From Solibacillus cecembensis (GTDB taxonomy: Bacteria > Bacillota > Bacilli > Bacillales_A > Planococcaceae), in contig NZ_LMBZ01000012.1 of the NCBI RefSeq assembly GCF_001439635.1, positions 87,615 through 151,614 on the forward strand: 64,000 bases of DNA. Reading direction: 5' to 3'. This document shows, in pieces, positions 43,461-50,539 of the stretch. The notes below the pieces were generated by a model, which did no database searches, had not been told where the DNA came from, and saw nothing but the letters and a program-made list of their open reading frames with translations. The position numbers and the translations under genes were made by a program. Numbering within the stretch: position 1 is the first letter of the stretch; every line of letters begins with the position of its first letter.

Positions 43461-43798
43461 GTTGACGATTTAACTTGATTCAACGGGGATTCAAACCCTG
43501 CTGAATCGAATTAAGTCCCGGCGGATGTCACAGATTTTTTCCTGATTTATCCGAATATTGAGAGCCAACAAAACATAAGGTGAAGCAATAACCATCTTTT
43601 ACAATTCGTTGTAAAAAATGACCATATTTGCTAGCGCTCACTTTATAAGAGAAGACCTTATCACCAAAGCCCTGTACTTTGCAAAAGAGGCATTTCAAAA
43701 CCTATGTTGAAATGTCAAAGGGTGTAAAAACAACTAGAAAAAGGTCTGAACACAATATGAAGTTGGCTCTTTTTATATTCGATAGAGAGGGAGAGAAC
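43461..43798. other. 338-bp region between spoIIQ and spoIIID
   Basis: It holds repeat copy F and an 8-bp palindrome CATTTCAA/TTGAAATG (43690-43712). A CCATATTT at 43630 resembles a sigma-E -35, but no matching -10 was convincing. Confidence 0.5.
43472..43541. repeat. Modular palindromic repeat, copy F (3' truncated)
   Basis: AACTTGATTCAACGGGGATT pairs loosely with AACCCTGCTGAATCGA, followed by CCCGGCGGATGTCACAG and ATTTTTT; the rest of the unit is missing. It starts 11 nt after the spoIIQ stop. Confidence 0.75.
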
Positions 43799-44065
43799 GT
43801 GCACGAACATATTCGGCATCGCTGCGTTCGACTGGGAGAGCTGTTGATTGAGACGGGGGAAACTGTACGTGCCCTTGCAAAAATGACTGGGTTTTCAAAA
43901 AGTACTGTACACAAGGATTTGACAGAAAGACTCAAACAAATAAATGAACCACTCGCACACCAGGTACAGCAAGTATTGGCGTACAATAAATCAATACGTC
44001 ACTTGCGCGGAGGTGAAGCGACACGCAAAAAATGGGAAAGCAAACAATATGAAAAAAGCATTTAG
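43799..44065 (+). CDS. spoIIID: Sporulation transcriptional regulator SpoIIID
   Basis: An 88-residue DNA-binding protein that switches mother-cell transcription from sigma-E to sigma-K. The helix-turn-helix FSKSTVHKDLTERL and the C-terminal HKSIRHLRGGEAT-like segment (YNKSIRHLRGGEAT) are nearly invariant in the family. Start GTG 43799 follows AGAGGGAGAGAAC; the frame is open 40 codons upstream but that part lacks family sequence. The stop codon lies inside the left arm of the terminator. Confidence 0.96.
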   Translation: MHEHIRHRCVRLGELLIETGETVRALAKMTGFSKSTVHKDLTERLKQINEPLAHQVQQVLAYNKSIRHLRGGEATRKKWESKQYEKSI

Positions 44066-44095
44066 ACGATCTCGATTAGATTCTAAATGCTTTTT
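44052..44095 (+). terminator. Terminator overlapping the spoIIID stop
   Basis: AAAAAGCATTTAGA pairs with TCTAAATGCTTTTT; the spoIIID stop TAG is in the left arm. Confidence 0.88.
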
Positions 44096-44267
44096 CGACT
44101 TTAAAGAGAAAAGTCAAAAAATTATAATTCCCATTAATTTACCTATTAAAGGGGAATCCTTCCCATAAAATAAGATGTAATTCACTATTTAATATGATAA
44201 AATAATCAAGATAAAGATATAATAGATACGTATAGATTGGAATCGGTGGGAAGGAGCTAAAATAGCC

Positions 44268-45266
44268 ATGTTTTCAAAAGATATTGGGATCGATTTAGGG
44301 ACGGCGAATGTAATAATCCATGTGAAGGGGAAAGGGATTGTTTTAAATGAGCCGTCCGTTGTGGCGATTGATAAAAATACAGGTAAAGTTCTTGCAGTAG
44401 GGGAAGAAGCGCGTCAGATGGTGGGACGTACACCAGGGAATATTAGTGCAATTCGTCCATTAAAGGATGGCGTAATTGCTGATTTTGATATAACAGAAGC
44501 GATGTTAAAGCATTTTATAAATAAATTAGATGTAAAAGGTTTTTTATCAAAGCCACGCATATTAATTTGTTGCCCAACTAATATTACAAGTGTAGAGCAA
44601 AAGGCAATTCGTGAGGCTGCTGAAAAAGCGGGTGGCAAAAAGGTATTCTTAGAAGAAGAGCCAAAAGTAGCGGCAATCGGTGCCGGTATGGACATCTTCC
44701 AACCAAGTGGTAACATGGTAGTAGATATCGGTGGTGGTACAACAGATATCGCTGTTTTATCAATGGGTGATATCGTAACGAGCGAATCGATTAAAATCGC
44801 AGGTGATGTATTTGATAATGACATCTTGCAATACATAAAGAAAGAATACAAGTTATTGATTGGTGAACGCACATCAGAAGCAATCAAAATGACGATAGGT
44901 ACAGTTGCTCGTGGTGGGCGTAATGATTCAATGGATATTCGTGGGCGTGATATGGTCACAGGACTACCTCGTACGATTGAAATTCACTCCGACGAGATTG
45001 AACAAGCATTGCGTGAATCGGTGAGCATGATTGTGCAGTCTGCCAAAAATGTATTAGAAAAAACACCGCCAGAGTTATCAGCGGATATTATTGACCGTGG
45101 TGTTATTATTACAGGCGGTGGCGCATTGTTACATGGGATGGATCAGTTATTAGTGAGCGAATTAAAAGTACCTGTATTTGTCGCTGAAAATCCAATAGAC
45201 TGCGTAGCGATTGGGACAGGCATTATGTTAGACAATATTGACCGTGCAGTAGGCTCTAGTAAATAA
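44268..45266 (+). CDS. mbl: Rod-shape protein Mbl (MreB-like actin)
   Basis: Bacterial actin of 332 residues that guides lateral wall synthesis. Phosphate-binding segments IGIDLGTANVIIHVKG and VVDIGGGTTDIAVLS, and the adenosine-site VIITGGGALLHGMDQLL. The spoIIID-mbl-flhO-flhP order identifies it as Mbl rather than MreB. The ATG follows GGGAAGGAGCTAAAATAGCC. A TATAAT at 44218-44223 is a possible -10. Confidence 0.95.
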   Translation: MFSKDIGIDLGTANVIIHVKGKGIVLNEPSVVAIDKNTGKVLAVGEEARQMVGRTPGNISAIRPLKDGVIADFDITEAMLKHFINKLDVKGFLSKPRILICCPTNITSVEQKAIREAAEKAGGKKVFLEEEPKVAAIGAGMDIFQPSGNMVVDIGGGTTDIAVLSMGDIVTSESIKIAGDVFDNDILQYIKKEYKLLIGERTSEAIKMTIGTVARGGRNDSMDIRGRDMVTGLPRTIEIHSDEIEQALRESVSMIVQSAKNVLEKTPPELSADIIDRGVIITGGGALLHGMDQLLVSELKVPVFVAENPIDCVAIGTGIMLDNIDRAVGSSK

Positions 45267-45343
45267 CAAACGAACGCGATTTCTAACATTTCTTAAATTA
45301 TTGCCGATAATATACGAATAAAATATATTTAGAGGTGAATTCA

Positions 45344-46183
45344 ATGTTTAAAGGATTTTATACAGTTGCATCAGGTATGATTGCTCAACAACGTAAAACA
45401 GAAATTTTAACAAATAACATGGCGAATGCTAATACACCAGGTTTCAAATCCGATCAGACGACGATTCGTTCGTTTCCAGATATGCTTATGTCCGCTGTGA
45501 ATTCTACAACAATTCCAACAGAAAAGGGCTTTACATTAAAAGGTCTAGATCCAGTTGGTACGCTTAATGCGGGTGTTTATTTACAAGAAACATTAGCGAA
45601 TCATACGCAAGGACAAATTTATTCAACAGGTTTGACAACAGATGTAGCATTGATTAACAAAACATTGCCAACAGATGCCGAATCAGGGAATGCAGGCGCT
45701 ATTCTCTTCCGTTTAGAAGGCGAAGATGGTACAGAATCTTATACGCGTAACGGTAACTTTACATTAGACGGAGAAGGTAATCTAGTTAATCCAAATGGGC
45801 TTTTTGTGTTAGATGAAAATGGAGAACGTCTTCAATTTGCAAATGACTTAATTCAAATTAGTCCTGAAGGTGCAATTTTTGATGAAAATGGCGTACAAGT
45901 AGGCACGTTAGGTGTTTCATTTGCTGCAAATCCAGATTTATTAATAAAGCGTGATAACGGTCTTTACAATACAATGGATAATGTAAACTTACCATCTGCC
46001 TATGGACAAGCAGGTGTTACTTTTGGGATGCAGCATCAATATTTAGAGGGATCAAATGTCGATTCTGCAAAAGCGATGACAGATCTTCTTACATCATATC
46101 GAGCATTCGAGGCAAACCAAAAAGTACTACAAGCTTACGATAAAAGTATGGACAAAGCCGTTAATGAAATTGGACGAGTATAA
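45344..46183 (+). CDS. flhO: Flagellar basal-body rod/hook protein FlhO
   Basis: FlgF/FlgG-like distal rod protein of 279 residues. The N-terminal motif EILTNNMANANTPGFKS and the C-terminal AMTDLLTSYRAFEANQKVLQAYD are the paired helices that pack in the rod. ATG 45344 follows AGAGGTGAATTCA. It is next to mbl and flhP, away from the main flagellar operon, as in B. subtilis. Confidence 0.93.
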   Translation: MFKGFYTVASGMIAQQRKTEILTNNMANANTPGFKSDQTTIRSFPDMLMSAVNSTTIPTEKGFTLKGLDPVGTLNAGVYLQETLANHTQGQIYSTGLTTDVALINKTLPTDAESGNAGAILFRLEGEDGTESYTRNGNFTLDGEGNLVNPNGLFVLDENGERLQFANDLIQISPEGAIFDENGVQVGTLGVSFAANPDLLIKRDNGLYNTMDNVNLPSAYGQAGVTFGMQHQYLEGSNVDSAKAMTDLLTSYRAFEANQKVLQAYDKSMDKAVNEIGRV

Positions 46184-46188
46184 CCTTT

Positions 46189-46320
46189 GACGGATGAAAT
46201 CGCAAAAGTAGTGAAACTTTGACTAGGACCACCTCGTCTACTATTACTACGAGGACAATCAACATACTAAGCCAATTTCAGACGCAATTATACTTTATGC
46301 ATAATTGCCAAAAACATAAC
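46189..46320. repeat. Degenerate palindromic repeat, copy G
   Basis: TTTGACGGATG at the start, TTTCAGACGCAATTAT near 46276, and a GCAATTAT/ATAATTGC stem echo the core and 3' module of copies C-E, with a CTCGTCTACTATTACTACGAG hairpin-like centre. It begins right after the flhO stop. Similarity is partial. Confidence 0.5.
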
Positions 46321-46352
46321 AGCAAATTTTATCGCGTAGAGGAGACTTAAGC

Positions 46353-47192
46353 ATGTTACGTACAATGGTTACTGCGACAAATACATTGTCACAAATACAG
46401 CATCAGCTTGATACAATTAGTTCAAATATCGCCAACAGTAATACGCATGGCTATAAAGCACAACAAGCGAATTTTACAGAAATGTTATATCAGCAGTTCG
46501 ATAATGACAAGTTTGATAAAACATTACGCCAATCACCAGTTGGCATTCGCTATGGTGTCGGTGCACAAATTGGTCAAATTCAAGCCAATCAAACACAAGG
46601 TGCAATTCAAATGACTGAGCGCGACTTGGATTTTGTCCTTACTGGGAAAAATCAATATTTTAATATTTTGATGCAAGATGAAACGGGTGCACAACAAACG
46701 GTGTATACACGTAATGGTAGTTTTTACGTAACACCAACGGAACCAGGCATCGTGTCACTTGTAAATAGTGATGGACATGCAGTAGCAGATTCAAATGGAC
46801 AGCCGATTACGTTTCCAGATGACGTGAAGCAATTTACGATGAATGCGGATGGCAGTTTAGTTGTAAATTATGCAAACGGTCCAGTACAAACATTCCAATT
46901 AGGTATTTCAACACTTCAAAAGCCACAAGTAATGGAGCAAATTCAAGGTGGCACATATATCGGTTTCCCTAATAATTTAGCGGAATTAGGGTATACTGAA
47001 GAAAACATCGTTACAAATTTACAAGGGGCAAACCGTCAAGTCGGCATTCAAAAAGGTGCACTTGAAGCGTCTAACGTCGATGTATCAAAAGAGATGACGA
47101 GCTTAATTCAAGCACAACGCTCTTATCAGTTCAATACACGCGCGGTAACAATTGCCGATCAAATGCTTGGACTAATTACTGGGATTCGTTAA
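46353..47192 (+). CDS. flhP: Flagellar basal-body rod/hook protein FlhP
   Basis: Second FlgG-like rod/hook protein of 279 residues, with QLDTISSNIANSNTHGYKAQQANF at the N-terminus and VSKEMTSLIQAQRSYQFNTRAVTIADQMLGL at the C-terminus. Paralogous to flhO. The ATG follows GTAGAGGAGACTTAAGC. Confidence 0.93.
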   Translation: MLRTMVTATNTLSQIQHQLDTISSNIANSNTHGYKAQQANFTEMLYQQFDNDKFDKTLRQSPVGIRYGVGAQIGQIQANQTQGAIQMTERDLDFVLTGKNQYFNILMQDETGAQQTVYTRNGSFYVTPTEPGIVSLVNSDGHAVADSNGQPITFPDDVKQFTMNADGSLVVNYANGPVQTFQLGISTLQKPQVMEQIQGGTYIGFPNNLAELGYTEENIVTNLQGANRQVGIQKGALEASNVDVSKEMTSLIQAQRSYQFNTRAVTIADQMLGLITGIR

Positions 47193-47218
47193 TCGTCACC
47201 TTTAAGGGAGTAAAGTTT

Positions 47219-47506
47219 ATGACAAATGAGTTAGAAAGACGAACACAGCAACCAGACGCTACACCTAGGAAGAGAAGGCGTAGAAGAACGGAAGAACCAC
47301 AATCGGAACAACCGATTCGCTGGGTCCAGCTACGTCTTATTCCAATTTGGCTACGTATCATTATTGTAACCGCATTATTTGTCGGTGTAGCCGTATTGGG
47401 ACTCACAATTGGATATAGTTTTATCGGGGATGGAGAAGTAGGCGGTGCTCTAAAATGGAGTACTTGGCAGCATCTATTAGACATTATGCAAGGCAAGGAA
47501 AACTAA
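47219..47506 (+). CDS. epuA: EpuA-family small membrane protein (often labelled RNA polymerase beta)
   Basis: A 95-residue protein: a basic, Arg-rich N-terminus (RKRRRRRTEE), one membrane span (about residues 48-69) and a short outside tail with ALKWSTWQHLLDIMQGK. This matches the EpuA family (PF11772 as I recall it), which databases often mislabel as RNA polymerase subunit beta. Function unclear. The ATG follows AAGGGAGTAAAGTTT; the stop lies inside the terminator. Confidence 0.75.
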   Translation: MTNELERRTQQPDATPRKRRRRRTEEPQSEQPIRWVQLRLIPIWLRIIIVTALFVGVAVLGLTIGYSFIGDGEVGGALKWSTWQHLLDIMQGKEN

Positions 47507-47531
47507 GCGTCTTTTGAAAAGGCGCTTTTTT
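47505..47531 (+). terminator. Terminator overlapping the epuA stop
   Basis: AAGCGTCTTTT pairs with AAAAGGCGCTT (one G-U), followed by T residues. Confidence 0.88.
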
Positions 47532-47653
47532 CTCCAAAAGATAATAAAATATAGTGTATACATAGTGTAAAATACAACTTCTTGCACAATTTATATGCAA
47601 GAGGTGTTTTTCTGACTTTTTCATATCATGTTCAAACAAATGGGGGTATTAAA

Positions 47654-48091
47654 ATGTTAAACGCAGAGCAAATTCAAGCAATCTTACCACATCGTTATCC
47701 ATTTTTATTTGTTGATCGAATTCTTGAAATAGAAGAAGGCAAACGCGCAGTAGGTATTAAAAATGTTTCAATGAATGAAGAATTTTTCCAAGGACATTTT
47801 CCTGGATATCCTGTTATGCCGGGCGTGCTTATTACCGAAGCATTAGCGCAAGTAGGTGGTGTGGCACTATTGCAAGCAGAGGCTTACAGAGGGCGTCTTG
47901 TATTTTTAACAGGAATTGATAATTGCCGTTTTAAGCGCCAAGTCGTACCAGGTGATCAATTAAAGTTAGAAGTAATATTTACTAAACTACGTGGTCAAAT
48001 GGGCAAAGGGCATGGTGTTGCTACAGTTGATGGCGAACTTGTATGTGAGTGCGATATTTTATTTGCGATTGGCCCAGAACAGCCAAAATAG
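47654..48091 (+). CDS. fabZ: 3-hydroxyacyl-ACP dehydratase FabZ
   Basis: Hot-dog-fold dehydratase of 145 residues in fatty acid elongation. Catalytic His48 in [15 protein letters not shown] and Glu62 in ITEALAQ. ATG 47654 follows GGGGGTATTAAA; the open frame reaches 47582 without a ribosome site. Position after flhP matches ywpB of B. subtilis. Confidence 0.96.
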   Translation: MLNAEQIQAILPHRYPFLFVDRILEIEEGKRAVGIKNVSMNEEFFQGHFPGYPVMPGVLITEALAQVGGVALLQAEAYRGRLVFLTGIDNCRFKRQVVPGDQLKLEVIFTKLRGQMGKGHGVATVDGELVCECDILFAIGPEQPK

Positions 48092-48121
48092 GCAAATTTG
48101 CAATTCTAACGTAAAGATTAT

Positions 48122-48151
48122 AGAATATAGGTTGACTATATTCTTTATTTT
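48122..48151 (+). terminator. Weak terminator after fabZ
   Basis: AGAATATAG pairs with CTATATTCT across 5 nt, followed by TTATTTT; AT-rich stem. Confidence 0.55.
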
Positions 48152-48202
48152 AGAAAAATAATGAGCGAACTTTGGCTTTAAACGTAGGAGGTTTTTAAAT
48201 AG

Positions 48203-48586
48203 ATGTATAAACAACTATCTTCAGGTGTGAAAATCAGTATCACTCGATCGATTTCTACATCTTTTGAATCATATTTAGCAAGTATAGCTTGGGAAGAAGA
48301 TAAGTTTTCAATGGAAGACTTTATGATCAGCTGGCAAAGTTATTTTAAAGACAATGCAGCATGGATTGATAAAGTGCCACAAGAAGTATTATTAAGTACT
48401 GAATTCCACGAAGAAATTGCTAAAAAAATCGATGAAGTGATGACGAAAATTTTAAACGAAGCGCCAACAGCAAAGCAAAAAACCGAAATTGCAAAGCTTC
48501 AAAAAACATTGGGGACAAATTATACATTTGACTGCAAGGCAGAAGCAACTTATATTGAACAGCTTTTAAAAGATAAATTAAAATAA
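48203..48586 (+). CDS. Hypothetical protein, 127 aa
   Basis: Unrecognised soluble protein. It is mostly helical by eye, charged, with one Trp pair (SIAWEED, ISWQSYF) and a Lys-rich C-terminus (EQLLKDKLK); no signal peptide or membrane span. ATG follows GTAGGAGGTTTTTAAATAG, a strong ribosome site. It lies between fabZ and a lipoprotein gene, where the B. subtilis order is not kept. Probably real and lineage-specific; no function is proposed. Confidence 0.7.
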   Translation: MYKQLSSGVKISITRSISTSFESYLASIAWEEDKFSMEDFMISWQSYFKDNAAWIDKVPQEVLLSTEFHEEIAKKIDEVMTKILNEAPTAKQKTEIAKLQKTLGTNYTFDCKAEATYIEQLLKDKLK

Positions 48587-48687
48587 TATCGAATATATGT
48601 AGGATAGAACCTTCCTTTCCCGGGCAATCTATGTACGATCACAGTTGTGATTGACATGCAATGCTCATATGAGAGGAGGGATTTTTT

Positions 48688-49035
48688 ATGTGGAAACCAA
48701 TGATTTTAGTTTCCGTAATGTCACTAGCATTACTAGCAGGATGCAATACGAATAATGATAAACTGAACGAGGAAACACCGATGCGAGATGTCGAAAACGG
48801 GGTAGATGACGCGATGCGAGACACGCGTGACGCAATTGATGATACGATGGATGCGGTTGATCCAAGTATCAACAATAATGGGGATTTACCAAATGAACCT
48901 GGTCGAGTAAATGATGGCACAATAAATAATGATACAGTTGTTCCAGAAGTAGACAATGGTACAATCGCACCAGGTGCCCCATCCGTTAAAGAAGAAGGCA
49001 TCGTCGAAAGTAGTAAAGATAAAAAAGCTGAATAA
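48688..49035 (+). CDS. Small acidic lipoprotein, 115 aa
   Basis: A lipoprotein signal with lipobox LLAGC and lipidated Cys19. The mature part is short, Asp/Asn-rich and probably disordered (GVDDAMRDTRDAIDDTMDAVD, then NNNGD, NDGTINNDTV), ending in a Lys-rich tail. No family recognised. ATG follows GAGAGGAGGGATTTTTT. A bidirectional terminator follows at 49046. Confidence 0.8.
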   Translation: MWKPMILVSVMSLALLAGCNTNNDKLNEETPMRDVENGVDDAMRDTRDAIDDTMDAVDPSINNNGDLPNEPGRVNDGTINNDTVVPEVDNGTIAPGAPSVKEEGIVESSKDKKAE

Positions 49036-49045
49036 GCATGAAAGT

Positions 49046-49093
49046 AAAAAACCAATTGGCTGCGTAAAACTTACGCGAGCCAATTGGTTTTTT
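49046..49093. terminator. Bidirectional terminator between the lipoprotein gene and ywpF
   Basis: AAAAAACCAATTGGCT pairs with AGCCAATTGGTTTTTT around an inner GCGTAA/TTACGC stem; A and T runs allow use on both strands. Confidence 0.92.
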
Positions 49094-49111
49094 GTTTTGA
49101 ATATAATGCCA

Positions 49112-49579
49112 CTACAAAGATTTATTTTTTACATCTTGTTGCTCTAATTTTTCATTGCGTTCTTTTAGTGATGGACGTTCACGCATACCACGCTCAAATG
49201 CTTCAAGTAGCTCGTCATTGCGCAATCCACCTTCAAGTAGCTGTGATAGTAGCAACTCAGCATATTTTTTCCGTTGTGCCTTCAAGCGTCCTTTTAACAG
49301 GACAGAGATTTGATCGCCAATTTCAGAAATCGAATGAACGACAACTGAAAAGGGAGCAGGTTCATTATCTGGTAGTGAGATGATGGCGCGTGCATCTAAA
49401 ATGGCGTCGGCACATCGTAGCTCATTAAAAAAATCATGGTATTCGGAAGATGTAAATAGTTCGAGTACCCACATTTGATGACTATTTTCTTGATTAATAA
49501 TAATTCCATCAACTAAAGGTATTTTTTTGATTTGACCTTCAGAAAATAAGTCAAAAGAGAGCATTTTAAAGGTTTTCAA
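49112..49579 (-). CDS. ywpF: YwpF-like family protein
   Basis: A 155-residue protein starting MKTFKMLSFDLFSEGQIKKIPLVDGIIINQENS, which I recognise as the YwpF-like family, next to ssbB as in B. subtilis. Function is unknown. The C-terminal third is charged and helical (RGMRERPSLKERNEKLEQQ). On the minus strand, GGGGGAGAACGAG precedes the ATG. It is divergent from ssbB. Confidence 0.8.
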   Translation of the reverse strand: MKTFKMLSFDLFSEGQIKKIPLVDGIIINQENSHQMWVLELFTSSEYHDFFNELRCADAILDARAIISLPDNEPAPFSVVVHSISEIGDQISVLLKGRLKAQRKKYAELLLSQLLEGGLRNDELLEAFERGMRERPSLKERNEKLEQQDVKNKSL

Positions 49580-49837
49580 GCTCGTTCTCCCCCTTCATTA
49601 TTCCTAGTAACAGTATAGCATAGAAAAAATTGCGAAATTGACAATTTGAAAAAGTCCTTAAAAATCGCTACATATCAAGATTTCATCGGTAAATTAAGCA
49701 AAAAGGAACTAATAATAAATTGCCTAAAAATGATATTTCGAAACGGAAATCATGGGAAATTTCACATTTGGTATTTTGCAAAAAAAGGACAGCATCAAGT
49801 AAGATAAAAACATCCAAAGAGGAAAGGAGGTTACTAG

Positions 49838-50272
49838 GTGAACCAAGTCGGACTGGTTGGTAGAGTAACAAAAGATCCCGTGCTTCGACAATTATCGGAA
49901 AATCGAATGTACACAAATTTTACTTTAGCGATTAATCGCAATTTCAAAAACAGTGAAGGCAATATTGAAGCAGACTTCGTTAGCTGCATTACATGGGGCA
50001 AGCTAGCAGAGCGTGTGGTGAAATACTGCGGAAAAGGCTCCTTAATTGGTGTGAATGGCAGGCTCCAATCTAGAACTTATACGAATCAGGAAAACCAAAA
50101 AGTATATACAATGGAAGCGGCTGTTGAGGATGTCCGATTTTATGTGTTAAAAATGCCGAGTGTAGCGGATACAATGCCAATGAAGTCCACCCAACATGAT
50201 GTTACACAAGAAATACCAGCTGATTTTGTGTTACCTGAGCATGAAGAAAACCTACCCATTGAACAGGTATAA
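49838..50272 (+). CDS. ssbB: Single-stranded DNA-binding protein SsbB
   Basis: OB-fold SSB of 144 residues (NQVGLVGRVTKDPVLR, FTLAINRNF, DFVSCITWGKLAERVVKYCGKG, GVNGRLQSRTY). The C-terminus ends LPIEQV and lacks the acidic DDDIPF tip of the main SSB, as in the competence-linked SsbB (YwpH). Start GTG 49838 follows AAAGGAGG. Neighbour ywpF supports ssbB rather than ssbA. A convincing ComK box was not found. Confidence 0.9.
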   Translation: MNQVGLVGRVTKDPVLRQLSENRMYTNFTLAINRNFKNSEGNIEADFVSCITWGKLAERVVKYCGKGSLIGVNGRLQSRTYTNQENQKVYTMEAAVEDVRFYVLKMPSVADTMPMKSTQHDVTQEIPADFVLPEHEENLPIEQV

Positions 50273-50477
50273 TTTCAAGGTAAACAAAGGGGGGGGCTTT
50301 TTCTGTAGTAGTTGTCCATAGTCATTAGAAAAAAATTAGATTTGAGGTGAACGCTAAAATCTGCTGTTGACCGCGCAGTAGTAAAATTCATTCTCCTATT
50401 TTACCGACTTCGATAAATGACGTAGAATACTAAAAACTATCTTGCACAATTGAATAAAGTAGTGAAGTAAGCAAATA

Positions 50478-50511
50478 AAGAGTCTACTTCATGGCGTATA
50501 AGTAGACTCTT
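50478..50511. terminator. Bidirectional terminator between ssbB and ywqA
   Basis: AAGAGTCTACTT pairs perfectly with AAGTAGACTCTT across 10 nt, between convergent genes. Confidence 0.85.
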
Positions 50512-50539
50512 CTCCTTGTTATTTTTCAATTGCACCGGC

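Noticed and set aside
43679..43798. Forty extra in-frame codons before spoIIID
   Set aside because: The segment has no SpoIIID-like sequence, while GTG 43799 has a strong ribosome site and gives the normal protein start.
49580..49837. ComK box before ssbB
   Set aside because: Only one AAAA-N5-ATTT-like half box (near 49731) was seen; a proper pair with the right spacing is missing.
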